Shown here piece by piece: positions 47,258 to 55,876 of a stretch of 64,000 nt of DNA (its first letter is position 1; every line of letters begins with the position of its first letter). This DNA comes from Bin80 sp965203305 (GTDB lineage: Bacteria; Bacteroidota; Rhodothermia; Rhodothermales; Bin80). Position numbers and translations under genes: made by a program. The stretch spans positions 62,001 to 126,000 of the forward strand of contig OZ241874.1 of the NCBI GenBank assembly GCA_965203305.1, read 5' to 3'. A model generated the notes under the pieces. The model was not told the DNA's origin. It was given only the letters and a program-made list of their open reading frames with translations, and did not search any database.

Positions 47258-47324
47258 CGAGACTCAGAAAACGACATATCGCCGATGTGCACATTGAAGA
47301 AGCTCTTGCAAACATATATTCATG

Positions 47325-47396
47325 CCCGATCTGATATGCCCGTAAGCACTCCCAGAGCAATGTTTCTTCGTTATCTGTGATTTTTGCAAGAGGCCC
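47325..47396 (-). repeat. Dispersed repeat, copy B
   Basis: Read on the reverse strand: CTTGCAAAAATCACAG, then TTGCTCTGGGAGTGCTTACG and GGCATATCAGATCGGG. It matches copies A, C and D. It begins exactly where the decayed surface protein fragment loses homology, so it marks a deletion or insertion junction. CTTGCAAA at one end and TTTGCAAG about 70 bases away form an inverted pair. Confidence 0.6.
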
Positions 47397-47672
47397 TTGA
47401 GGTTCCCCGTGAACTCCAGGGTCCCTTCCATCGCATCTCCCCCTCCCCCCACATAGGCACCAAAGTCAATATTTTTGGTCAGGGAGGTAGCCGGTACGGG
47501 AATCTGTACCGTGCCTCCCGCCCGGCGAACTCGAATGTAAAATGTGTCCCATCTGTCTGCTGCCCCCAGGCACGAGACAGGGTGCACGGATTATTAAAAA
47601 GTCACAGGCATCGTTATCCGCACCATTCACCAGATCTACATAGTGTCCGTCCGAAAATTCACAGCAACCCCA
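47397..47672 (-). pseudogene. Decayed N-terminal fragment of a third giant surface protein
   Basis: Two short reverse-strand frames together match residues about 30-100 of the protein at 48841. The first (HYVDLVNGADNDACDF, ending near 47590) corresponds to VYIDPDAGAAAACTF. The second (WDTFYIRVRRAGGTVQIPV, then GGGGDAMEGTLEFTGN) corresponds to the AQFLIAV to VEGTIKFTG stretch. A frameshift near 47585 separates them. There is no signal peptide, no G tract and no body; homology stops at dispersed repeat B. It shows that the family had at least one more member here. Confidence 0.65.
47636..47661 (+). repeat. Inverted repeat, left arm
   Basis: Twenty-six bases, matching the reverse complement of 47912-47937 at 23 positions. 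The shared core is GAATTTTCGGAC. The arm lies at the codons SDGHYVD of the decayed surface protein fragment and faces its partner across 250 bases. Confidence 0.7.
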
Positions 47673-47911
47673 AATACGGGGGATTCCAGAGGCATTTTGC
47701 CCCACAGCGTCATGTATGGCGCGATTCAGATGCTCGTTCGCTATGAGAGATTCGGGGAAATCTTACACGAAGATTGCGTGTTTATGGACGCTGTTCGGAG
47801 ACTTCATGCTCCAATCCGCCAAGGGGCTTCCATCTTCGTCAAGAAAAATACTCCAAAATATCTCCAAAAACCCCTCATACGCTCTCTAAATGGCATATAT
47901 TGGCGATATTC

Positions 47912-47937
47912 TGAATTTTCGGACAGACACTACATAG
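47912..47937 (+). repeat. Inverted repeat, right arm
   Basis: Partner of 47636-47661. The 250-base interior (47662-47911) has no gene I accept, although weak frames cross it. The pair could bound an invertible segment or could be a second, inverted scrap of the surface gene; no recombinase gene is nearby. Confidence 0.65.
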
Positions 47938-48099
47938 CGCGCATCAGACTGGGCAAATGCATGGGGAACCACAAGAAGGATATCCAGGAAAATGATTCCC
48001 CTATTTTGCTGGACAAATTCCTTTCAATCCATCTCACTGGAACAACTGGAAAGCCAGTTCTGTAAGAGCACATCCGCAGAGAATATCCCGATCCTCAAA

Positions 48100-48543
48100 A
48101 TGGACAAGGCAAAAGTGAACATTCTTGTGCTGGACAATGGCATAGTCGCCTGGGATTATCAGGAAAATGCCCCCCCCCCCCATTTTTTTGATATCCACCC
48201 GGAGGAGTTGCCTGAGAAGATCATGGAAGGTGCGGTAGAGTTCGAAGGAATCGGCTCTATGGCTTGGGACGAGGAGGGAGAAGAGATACTGTCTGGTCCT
48301 GTGGGACGAGAAGGAACGCAGGGGCTTGCTCCTTACGAAGCAGTCGGGGTAGATGTGTCCAGATACGAAGTGCTTGTTGAACTCCGAAGGGATGATCATC
48401 TGGAGCTTCCTCATGGCTGCTATGAGATCTGCAAGGTGCCTCTTTCAACAGCGATTGAGGCCGCCCAAGGGCAAGAAAAAGCCCGAGCAGTACTGGACAA
48501 GGGAGCAGCGAAGGCCCGGATTCTGTTTGACGAGTTGCGCTGA
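48100..48543 (+). CDS. Unknown acidic protein with an internal C12 tract
   Basis: 147 residues from ATG 48100 (the frame is open to 47992). No family recognised. It is acidic, with a middle part EGIGSMAWDEEGEEILSG and a regular C-terminal part (YEVLVELRRDDHLELPHG, then AARILFDELR-type KARILFDELR). The tract encodes APPPH at residues 24-28; a change of one C would end translation soon after, so the gene is a candidate phase-variable locus. Composition favours this strand over the opposite one, where the motif ATATCAAAAAAATGGGG resembles the surface protein start. It precedes the leader of the intact surface protein gene. Confidence 0.55.
   Translation: MDKAKVNILVLDNGIVAWDYQENAPPPHFFDIHPEELPEKIMEGAVEFEGIGSMAWDEEGEEILSGPVGREGTQGLAPYEAVGVDVSRYEVLVELRRDDHLELPHGCYEICKVPLSTAIEAAQGQEKARAVLDKGAAKARILFDELR
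48170..48181 (+). repeat. Homopolymer tract C12 inside the unknown gene
   Basis: Twelve consecutive C in the codons for PPP; at this length the downstream frame is open. On the other strand it is preceded by ATCAAAAAAATG, close to ATCCAAAAAATG before the G11 of the intact surface protein gene. Confidence 0.9.
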
Positions 48544-48714
48544 GTAGTCTCAGAAAAAGACGTGTGAAGGGAGGAGGCACTGGGCCTGAATCAAGAAAAA
48601 TCTGCCGGACAAATCCGGGACGAGATTTAAAGACAGGGCAGATGACGCAAGCTCTGACATGAACTTCCCGGTGCAGACCTAGCAGACCGAACCACTGATC
48701 TCTGCACGAGTCTG

Positions 48715-48840
48715 AAAAAATTGCTGGGAGATTCATCATATGTGCTGCTTAATGTGTATAATGGGAGAAGATCCTGCCGACAGTGGTCGGATCACAACCT
48801 CAAAATTGTTCACCAAACGGAGCAAGGCTCCAATGAGCAC
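48715..48840 (+). promoter_or_regulatory. Leader and probable promoter of the intact giant surface protein gene
   Basis: Homologous to leaders DR1 and DR2: CTGAAAAAATTG, GAGATTCATCATAT and ATGTGTATAATGGGAGAA all have counterparts there. A TATAAT box with an extended TGTG lies at 48757-48762, 79 bases before the ATG; no good -35 is visible. Bases 48544-48714 between this and the upstream gene show nothing else. Confidence 0.6.
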
Positions 48841-51800
48841 ATGAAAAACATCCAAAAAATGGGGGGGGGGGATGTCCTCTCTCTGGTTCTTCTCTTTCTT
48901 GCCGTTCCTAGTGCGTCCGCACAGACCAAGGTCTACATAGACCCGGATGCAGGTGCCGCTGCAGCCTGCACATTTGCTTCCCCTTGTCGTCTGGATGCGG
49001 CCTTTTTTAACAAGCAGACATCCAATGCCCAATTTCTGATCGCAGTCCCATCTCCGGGAAGTACAGTTGAGCTTGCTCCCTCCAGGCATAACTTGAGTTC
49101 CACTGTCACCTTTGGGGTCTATGCTCGGACCGGAGAAGATCCTGTAGAGGGTACGATCAAATTCACGGGAGCACTCCCGTTCAAGATCGGCGGCAGTGGT
49201 CAGGTCAAACTGGACGCGAAAGCGAAGGTGGAGTTCACGGATATCACCCTTACGGCAGGCAGAAGCAACACTCCTGTGTGGCCGACCGACAATGGGGAAG
49301 AAGAGCGGATCGCGATTGCCGGGACCCTGGAGCTGGCAGAGGATATAGGGGGTGCCACTATAGGAAAACTGATTGTTTCCAAGAGCTTTACCCTCAAGGT
49401 GGCAAAGGGAGCGGTGAATCAGATACGTAGAACGGATAAGCTTTTTGTGACCAACTGGCTGACTGTTCATCGTGGAGCGACCCTGACCCTGGATCGTGGT
49501 GCGATCCTCTACCTTGCCATGAGAAAGGGGGACAGCAATACGGACAAAAAGGGAATGCTCACGGTGAACGGGGCCATTGCAGGGCCGGGACAGTTACGGT
49601 TCCAGCATAATGATCGGCCGCGTACAACAAATGCCTTCCATGCGTATACCGAGTACACGCCGGCAGCGGACGGGAGTATCACTTATGAGGACTGCATTCG
49701 CGTGACAGGTACGGGGGCGATCCGTGCTCCGATGTACTTGGCAACATTGGGGAATGTCTGTGTGGACTTGAAGGAAGTGGATGAGGTCGTGGTCATGGGA
49801 AGTATCAGTGAGCCACACCCAAATCTGGAAGGCTCGACGAGAAACGACGGAACGACCTCGGATCTCATTTTTCGGAATGAGGTTCTGGTGGATGGCAATG
49901 TGGAGCAGTGGGGCGACTCCCGTATTGTGTTTGAGAAGGCGGCGACGATCCGTGGGAAGGTACTTTTAGGCGATGGACAGGGGCGGCATGGAGGTGGCCG
50001 ACAACACAGCTCTACATGGATTAGTGTTCGCAAAGGGGTGCAGATGGGCACCAGTGGGAACTACACATGCGCCTATCTGACCCGAAGGACGGATGACAAG
50101 CAGCGAGCCTTGCATATTCCGGGGGTGCAGTTCATGGGACAAGCCACGATCACGGGGAATCTGGATGTCCTCTCCAAGAACATTGTAGATAAGACCTCTC
50201 ATGCCTCGGATGCTGCGATGACCCGGTGTGCTCCCCGGGTGTTGTTCATGGCCCCCGTAGCCCCGAAAGCGGGGACTACGACAACCTCTCTGGTGTCTTC
50301 CATTGGCGGAGGTATTTCCATCAGAGACACGGCGGATTTCCATGATACGGGCAGGATCCATCTGGATTCGGACAATCTGGAAACCAGCAATGTCATGCGA
50401 CGGACGGCACACAGCCTGCGTGTGGGTGGTGGCATCGTTGCAAAAGGCAACACGATCAGCATGGCATTTCCGGCCAAGTCCAATGTGGACGGAATGTGCA
50501 TGGCAAAAGATACTGGGTTGACCTTCGGGAACCATATCACGCTCACCGCCGCGGCCAAAAGCGTCGTGATTACCGATGCCACCAGTGGACTCCTGCTGGA
50601 TGCCCTGGCAACGCTTGGAGATCTGGATGTCCAGGACGGAACGTTGACCGTCAAGACGTTGCATGTGGGACCTCGTGCAGAGTTAACGACAACGAAGGAT
50701 GTGAAGGTGACCGAGTCGCTGATCCTGCAGGGAGAGCTGAGCGGGGAGCTGGACGAAGCATCCACGATCAAGAGGCTGACTTATGGCAATCGGAATACGG
50801 ATCTGGTGAAGAAGGCTGCGCTGACCGATATGCTGGATGCGCTTGCCATCCATGTGGGTAGTGGAGAGTTGCGTCTGGGCGAGGCGTACAAGACGAAGAA
50901 TCTGGGTCTGTGCAGTGGCACGCTGTCGCTGGCAGATGCCGAGAGCACAACCGACTCCACCCTGCACGTGACGGAGCATATCACGGTCCAGAACGGGATG
51001 CTGGAAAAGGATACCAATGATCCGGGGAGTATCTCCACGGACCGTGCAAAAACGGCCAGTATCAATGACCGGTATATTCTGACCTATATCACGCCGGGCA
51101 AGCGGACGGTGACGGATGCGCTGGAATGGTTTGATCCGCGGGATGTGATCGTGAATCATGCCAGTGCGGAGATCACCACGAGCGGGAATCGCTCCATTGT
51201 GGGCAAACTGACGATCACCAAGGGGAAGCTGATGGTGGACGGGATGCTGACGGTGGGGACCTCTACGCTGCATCGCAAGGATGCAGATGCCACGAAGGTA
51301 GACAATTACAGCATAGTTGTGGCGGCAGGAGAACTGCACACAGAGGGACAGGATGTGAGGGTGCACGGCAAGGTGAGCGTCAATGGCAAGAGCAAGCTCA
51401 TGACCAGAGGCGGGGACCTGCATGTGCTGGGACGGGTGCAGCAGGGCAAGTATGCCAGCAATACCGCCCAGGCGAGCATTGAAAAAGATGCCATGATCAA
51501 TCTGGGAGACGGGACCCTGATGCTGGGGCCGGAAGACACACAGAAGCGAAACAGCGTGCAGGGAGACAGTCGTCCAGATGTGCTGCTGACCCTGACGGGA
51601 AGCCTGACCGCGGACAGGATCAAAGTGCCGAAGGGAAGCAAGCAGACCACCATTGATGCGAGTGCCGACAGCAAGATGCTGCAGACGGTCGTCCTTGACG
51701 GCACGATGACCCCGGGGACCGGAAACTGGGACGGGACGCTCTATCTGAAGGGTGCCACCGGGGACGGCAAGATGCTCACCGTGGACAGCCTGTCCGCCAT

Positions 51801-54021
51801 GAAGGGATCGGTAGAAATTATCAACGGCAGCAAGAAGGTAGTGATCACCAAGGATGTCGCTCTGAGCTCAGCGACGATCTGGCCACGCGCGGAAACGACA
51901 GAGTTCATGGGGGACCTCATGATCAGCGGGACCGGCGGGCTGAACACGGAATACAATGACGATGATGACAAGCGGAGTGTGGTGATCCACGGGGACTTCA
52001 CACAACAGCAGGGAACCAAGGGAGACATTGCGGGGGTGAAGCTGCATCCCATGACGACGAAGACGGTGATGGGGGACCTGATGGTGGCAGCGGATGCGTC
52101 CCGGTACGAGGGGGAAATGGCATCAGGCAACATGCCGAGTCTGATGGTGCATGGGGGCTTCCACTTTGCAAAGAAGGGAGATCTGAATGTGAAAGTGGAG
52201 TTCACAGGCAAGGAGGCACAGGAGGTGATGACTGGAGACACGACGGCCCTGCACAGTGTCACGGTGAACAACGCCAAGGGGCTACTGCTGAAAAGCCATG
52301 TCATGCAGCAGAAGATGGCCACCCTGACGCTCCGGCAGGGGAAGATTCACAGCATGCCGATGGACAGCATGTTTATGTGGACCGTGCAGAATGTGCAGGT
52401 GGAGCAGGAGCTCCGCGGCCGGAGTACGGCGCAGGAAGGAGAGAAGTGCGGGGCGGACAATGACGAAGAGTGCAAGGCCACGATCCTTCGAGGTTCCCGG
52501 CAGTCGTATATCGGCGGCCCGGTAGCCCGTCACCTAGCACAGGGGAATGCAGGAGCAGGCTTTGCGAGTGGGGGGTATCTGTTCCCGGTGGGAATGGAGA
52601 AGGGAGACATGTCCCACTATCGTCCGCTCATCCTGCAGCTGCCCTCCGACCTGATTGATACCACGGCGGCGACCGTGTCTCCAGTGATGGTGCCAGACGG
52701 AGCCATGCCGGCATGGCAGAACCTCACGGTTCCGACGACAGGGGGCAGTCTGACGCTGGATGTGCATGCAGATCTGTTCTGGAAGGTGGATCTGGGGACG
52801 GAGTCGCTGCCCACAAATACGAACCTTCGGATCGCGGCGGCGGGGCTCCAGAATGTGGCAGATGCCAGCGGACTGCGGATCGTGCAGTGGGACTGCATGT
52901 GGAAGAATCCGAAGCTGGCAGGACGGCGTCCGGCACAGGTGGAGGCAGGCTCCTTTCCAGTGAACGGGTATCTCAGCGGGGTGCTGCACCTGACGCAGGA
53001 GGGAATTGGGCTGGGAAACTGTGCGATCTTCGGGGTTGCGGCGAACGGGATTGAAAATCCGATTGACCAGGCCGATCTGAGCGGAGGACGGGCGAACCTG
53101 CAGTTCATCCACAATGTGCCTCTGCCAACCTCGGTAGACCTGCATCTGGGAGACATCCAGATTGGCAGCGGGATCCAGTTCCGACATGCCACGGCCTACC
53201 GTCCCGTGGGGGCAGGAAGCCATGACCTGAAGATCCAGGAGGTGGGGGCCCCGGCAGAGCAGGCGATCACGAGCACCCTAGCACTGGCGCATAACAAAAA
53301 CTATGTGGTGATCGCCCATGGAAGCCCGAACGACACAAGGCTGAAGGTGCTGGAAACCCGGATGACATCGCAGGTTGCGAATCAGGTGGATGTGCTGCTG
53401 GTGCACGGGGCGGCAGATCTGGGAGCAGCGCGGGTAGATGTGCTGGATCCGGTGGATCCGATGACGGTGAACATGACGCTGGCAGGGAACCTGATGCTGG
53501 ACGATGCCACGCGGCGATACGCTTCACTGGCTCCCTCGCAGCAGATTTTCCGGGTACAATCCACAGATCAGGAGGTCACGGAGGCCTATGAGATGGATCT
53601 GTACGGGTATGCGAACCAGACGCTGGTGCTGAACCTGTCCGGGATGCGGAACGATCTGACGATCCTGGGCGTAGACAGGAACGGGATGGTCGTCTCGACG
53701 ATATTGGTGACAGGAACTGAGGAAGAAGGAGTTGAGCTTCCGACGGAATTTGCGCTGCATGGCAACTATCCGAACCCGTTCAATCCGAGCACACAGATCC
53801 AGTTTGACCTGCCGGAGAATGCGCAGGTGCAGGTCCAGATTGTGGACCTGCTGGGACGGAAGGTGATGGTGTTGCCGGCGCAGGAAATGGAGGCAGGGGC
53901 AAACCGGAGCATCGAACTGCATGCCACCAGTCTGGCAAGCGGAACCTACCTGTACCGGCTGATCGCGACCGGTGCAGAGCAGCAGCATGTGAAGACCGGA
54001 CGCATGACGCTGGTGAAATAG
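48841..54021 (+). CDS. Giant T9SS-secreted surface protein, copy 2, with G11 tract in the signal peptide
   Basis: 1726 residues. The signal peptide is split by the tract: MKNIQKMGGG (n-region), then DVLSLVLLFLAVPSASA with cleavage before QTKVY. Residues 30-1400 are beta-rich and full of repeated short strands like a passenger or beta-helix (GELTTTKDVKVTESLILQG-type units such as VTESLILQGELSGELDE and VHGKVSVNGKSKLMT). A DUF4397-like domain follows near 1417 (LQFIHNVPLPTSVDLHLG). The tail from about 1633 has YPNPFNPSTQIQFDL and a T9SS type A sorting domain ending GRMTLVK. With eleven G the frame is open; ten or twelve would stop translation early. The frame is open to 48721, but the signal peptide and leader place the start at 48841. 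Probably an adhesin; the function is inferred only. Confidence 0.88.
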   Translation: MKNIQKMGGGDVLSLVLLFLAVPSASAQTKVYIDPDAGAAAACTFASPCRLDAAFFNKQTSNAQFLIAVPSPGSTVELAPSRHNLSSTVTFGVYARTGEDPVEGTIKFTGALPFKIGGSGQVKLDAKAKVEFTDITLTAGRSNTPVWPTDNGEEERIAIAGTLELAEDIGGATIGKLIVSKSFTLKVAKGAVNQIRRTDKLFVTNWLTVHRGATLTLDRGAILYLAMRKGDSNTDKKGMLTVNGAIAGPGQLRFQHNDRPRTTNAFHAYTEYTPAADGSITYEDCIRVTGTGAIRAPMYLATLGNVCVDLKEVDEVVVMGSISEPHPNLEGSTRNDGTTSDLIFRNEVLVDGNVEQWGDSRIVFEKAATIRGKVLLGDGQGRHGGGRQHSSTWISVRKGVQMGTSGNYTCAYLTRRTDDKQRALHIPGVQFMGQATITGNLDVLSKNIVDKTSHASDAAMTRCAPRVLFMAPVAPKAGTTTTSLVSSIGGGISIRDTADFHDTGRIHLDSDNLETSNVMRRTAHSLRVGGGIVAKGNTISMAFPAKSNVDGMCMAKDTGLTFGNHITLTAAAKSVVITDATSGLLLDALATLGDLDVQDGTLTVKTLHVGPRAELTTTKDVKVTESLILQGELSGELDEASTIKRLTYGNRNTDLVKKAALTDMLDALAIHVGSGELRLGEAYKTKNLGLCSGTLSLADAESTTDSTLHVTEHITVQNGMLEKDTNDPGSISTDRAKTASINDRYILTYITPGKRTVTDALEWFDPRDVIVNHASAEITTSGNRSIVGKLTITKGKLMVDGMLTVGTSTLHRKDADATKVDNYSIVVAAGELHTEGQDVRVHGKVSVNGKSKLMTRGGDLHVLGRVQQGKYASNTAQASIEKDAMINLGDGTLMLGPEDTQKRNSVQGDSRPDVLLTLTGSLTADRIKVPKGSKQTTIDASADSKMLQTVVLDGTMTPGTGNWDGTLYLKGATGDGKMLTVDSLSAMKGSVEIINGSKKVVITKDVALSSATIWPRAETTEFMGDLMISGTGGLNTEYNDDDDKRSVVIHGDFTQQQGTKGDIAGVKLHPMTTKTVMGDLMVAADASRYEGEMASGNMPSLMVHGGFHFAKKGDLNVKVEFTGKEAQEVMTGDTTALHSVTVNNAKGLLLKSHVMQQKMATLTLRQGKIHSMPMDSMFMWTVQNVQVEQELRGRSTAQEGEKCGADNDEECKATILRGSRQSYIGGPVARHLAQGNAGAGFASGGYLFPVGMEKGDMSHYRPLILQLPSDLIDTTAATVSPVMVPDGAMPAWQNLTVPTTGGSLTLDVHADLFWKVDLGTESLPTNTNLRIAAAGLQNVADASGLRIVQWDCMWKNPKLAGRRPAQVEAGSFPVNGYLSGVLHLTQEGIGLGNCAIFGVAANGIENPIDQADLSGGRANLQFIHNVPLPTSVDLHLGDIQIGSGIQFRHATAYRPVGAGSHDLKIQEVGAPAEQAITSTLALAHNKNYVVIAHGSPNDTRLKVLETRMTSQVANQVDVLLVHGAADLGAARVDVLDPVDPMTVNMTLAGNLMLDDATRRYASLAPSQQIFRVQSTDQEVTEAYEMDLYGYANQTLVLNLSGMRNDLTILGVDRNGMVVSTILVTGTEEEGVELPTEFALHGNYPNPFNPSTQIQFDLPENAQVQVQIVDLLGRKVMVLPAQEMEAGANRSIELHATSLASGTYLYRLIATGAEQQHVKTGRMTLVK
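48861..48871 (+). repeat. Homopolymer tract G11 in the signal peptide codons
   Basis: Eleven G between the n-region and h-region codons. In this assembly the gene is in the ON frame. Loss or gain of one G would remove the hydrophobic core and the whole 1.7-kb-residue body from the frame of the leader ATG. Confidence 0.92.
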
Positions 54022-54049
54022 TCACGCGAAGCGGTTCAGACTGAAACAG

Positions 54050-54081
54050 AGCACCCCGGTACGGCAGCGTATCGGGGTGCT
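54050..54081 (+). terminator. Intrinsic-type terminator hairpin after the giant surface protein gene
   Basis: AGCACCCCG at 54050-54058 pairs with CGGGGTGCT at 54073-54081 around a 14-base loop, 28 bases after the stop, followed by TTGCGTT. Strong stem but short T-run. Confidence 0.7.
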
Positions 54082-54130
54082 TTGCGTTGGGGGATGCAGG
54101 CTTGCGGATCGGCTGCAGGCTGGGTCACTT

Positions 54131-54196
54131 GGAGCTCTCGCAAAAACGACGGAGAAAAGTCGCTCCGGGAGTGCTTGCCAGCAAATCAGATCGGGG
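54131..54196 (+). repeat. Dispersed repeat, copy C
   Basis: CTCGCAAAAACGACGGAGAA, then GTCGCTCCGGGAGTGCTTGC and AAATCAGATCGGGG. It lies between the terminator of the giant surface protein gene and msrB, pointing toward msrB. A GTTTTGCAG near 54206 mirrors the TCGCAAAAA end. Confidence 0.6.
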
Positions 54197-54298
54197 ACAG
54201 GGGTAGTTTTGCAGTAGCCTCGTTATGGCCAGTTTTACGCCATCATGGAGGCAACATTTTTGCGCAGCTTCAGTAGCAGGCATAAAACCGGAACAGAT

Positions 54299-54667
54299 AT
54301 GAATAAGCTCACGCCCGAGGAGGCTCATGTGATTGTGGAAAAAGGGACGGAGCGTCCGTTCACGGGGAAGTATTATGAGCACTATGCCCCAGGGATCTAT
54401 ACCTGCAGGCGGTGTGATGCCCCCCTGTATCGGTCCGAGGACAAGTTTCGCTCCGGATGCGGATGGCCCAGCTTTGATGACGAAATTCCGGGCCAAGTCT
54501 TGCGCATTCCCGATGCAGACGGACACCGCACGGAGATCGTCTGTGCAAACTGTGGCGGACATCTGGGCCATGTATTCACGGGGGAGATGTTTACCTCCAA
54601 GAATACCCGCCACTGCGTCAATTCACTGTCCATGAAATTCATCCCGAGCAGTGAAGACAGTTCCTGA
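54299..54667 (+). CDS. msrB: Peptide methionine-(R)-S-oxide reductase
   Basis: Repairs oxidised methionine residues (R form). 122 residues from MNKLTPEEAHVIVEKGTERP; the frame is open to 54245 but the conserved start is here. The zinc cysteines are in CRRCDAPLYR and CANCGGHLGH, the substrate pocket in GCGWPSFDDEI, and the catalytic Cys in TRHCVNSLSM. No signal peptide, so it is cytoplasmic. Followed directly by a tRNA-Leu on the opposite strand. Confidence 0.95.
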   Translation: MNKLTPEEAHVIVEKGTERPFTGKYYEHYAPGIYTCRRCDAPLYRSEDKFRSGCGWPSFDDEIPGQVLRIPDADGHRTEIVCANCGGHLGHVFTGEMFTSKNTRHCVNSLSMKFIPSSEDSS

Positions 54668-54676
54668 CTACAGATC

Positions 54677-54763
54677 TGGTGCCGGAGGTGGGACTCGAAC
54701 CCACACATCACAAGGGACACAGGTTCCTAAGACCTGCGCGTCTACCAGTTCCGCCACTCCGGC
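54677..54763 (-). tRNA. tRNA-Leu (anticodon TAG)
   Basis: On the reverse strand from 54763: acceptor GCCGGAG pairs with CTCCGGC, the D arm is present, and the anticodon stem CAGGT/ACCTG closes the loop CTTAGGA with anticodon TAG. There is a long variable arm (class II) and a T loop GGGTTCGAGTCCC. The 3' CCA is encoded at 54679-54677. It lies head-on between msrB and the S46 pair. Confidence 0.95.
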
Positions 54764-54790
54764 ATGCAAACAGGGTATGGATATAAATTT

Positions 54791-55876
54791 ATGAGAATTT
54801 GTTCCCTTCTGTACGGAATTGCCGCTCTTGTATGGTTGTCAATATCTGCGGAGGCAAGGCAAGTGAACTTTTCAAATCTGGACGATGCGCTCCAGGTGGT
54901 AAAACATGCGGAGCACTCTGGATCGCTGACAGAGACTGACTGGCTGGAGCATGCCCGTCTGGGGACACTTCAGTTACCCGGATGTACAGCCGCGCTGGTC
55001 AGTGCGGACGGACTGGCCGCAACCAGTGCCACATGTCTGCGCTCGCTGGAAACCTGGATTCGCCCGGGTGACACACTGTTTGTAGCCGATGAGCTGTCGC
55101 AGGAACACAGACTGGCAGGGCTTGAGGTGCGTCAGTTACTACACATCCGAAAGATTGACACGCCGGATGACAGGGACAGCCAGCCAGAAACTGATATCTA
55201 TGTGGATATAATTGCCTCTAGAGACAGTAGCTATTTCTGGGAGCATACCTGGCGTGTCCATGATGATAACCGGCTTGTCTTGATTCCTCCTGTGGAGATT
55301 GCCAATTTCGGACAGGAAGACGGGGTTTATCCCAGGCATGCAATGGATTTTGCACTGTTCAGGGTGTATGACGGGGACGGGCATCCTCTGGATACCGAGA
55401 GCTATTTTGCATGGAGTGATCGCTCGCCGCATCCTCGCGAAAAACTCTTTTCCACCGCGTTCCATCAGAATGAACCGTTCACGCATGCAATGCTGTCTGA
55501 TACGTTCGAATATAACGGCACGACTGCTCCCCCCTTCACTACACTGTATGGAATGCTGGACCTGCATTATTCGCACGGAAAGATCGGAAGCTGGGCATTA
55601 TCGGCGGAGTGGAGGGACAGAATCGGGGAAAGCGATCTGTCTGCTCCCCTGAATTTCTCCGTTGCCGGCGAATGTGCACAGGCGGGAGCCGCTATCCTGA
55701 ACACCGATATGGAAGTCCTTGGTATTGCTTTTGATGATGCATATGTGAAGGAGAGTGTGCGCTGCGTAGCAGTGTCTGCATCTGGAATCTTTTCCTTGCT
55801 CGCGACAGCTTTTCATGCCAGCCGCATAGCCGAAGAACTGGCCGACGAGTCACTTGAAGGAGATGATGAATCCTAG
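54791..55876 (+). CDS. Catalytically dead, shortened S46 peptidase homologue
   Basis: 361 residues; signal peptide MRICSLLYGIAALVWLSISA (start at 54791, frame open to 54764). It aligns with both ends of the S46 peptidase encoded next to it but lacks about 340 residues of the middle, including the helical domain. The TNHHC motif is replaced by TSATC (residues 78-82), and GGNSGSPLLNQDLE is replaced by CAQAGAAILNTDME, so both catalytic His and Ser are lost; the Asp in YPRHAMDFALFRVYD remains. Its stop overlaps the start of the active gene. It may be a regulator, chaperone or substrate-binding partner. Not a decaying gene: the frame is intact over its whole length. Confidence 0.72.
   Translation: MRICSLLYGIAALVWLSISAEARQVNFSNLDDALQVVKHAEHSGSLTETDWLEHARLGTLQLPGCTAALVSADGLAATSATCLRSLETWIRPGDTLFVADELSQEHRLAGLEVRQLLHIRKIDTPDDRDSQPETDIYVDIIASRDSSYFWEHTWRVHDDNRLVLIPPVEIANFGQEDGVYPRHAMDFALFRVYDGDGHPLDTESYFAWSDRSPHPREKLFSTAFHQNEPFTHAMLSDTFEYNGTTAPPFTTLYGMLDLHYSHGKIGSWALSAEWRDRIGESDLSAPLNFSVAGECAQAGAAILNTDMEVLGIAFDDAYVKESVRCVAVSASGIFSLLATAFHASRIAEELADESLEGDDES

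Noticed and set aside
47643..48065. 140-residue + strand frame across the inverted repeats
   Set aside because: It runs across both arms and the decayed fragment with no family resemblance; probably chance.
48034..48414. Reverse-strand frame with MGGGG, a possible further surface protein start
   Set aside because: No hydrophobic core or family body follows the G run, and the + strand frame has more protein-like composition. Kept only as a comment on the shared motif.
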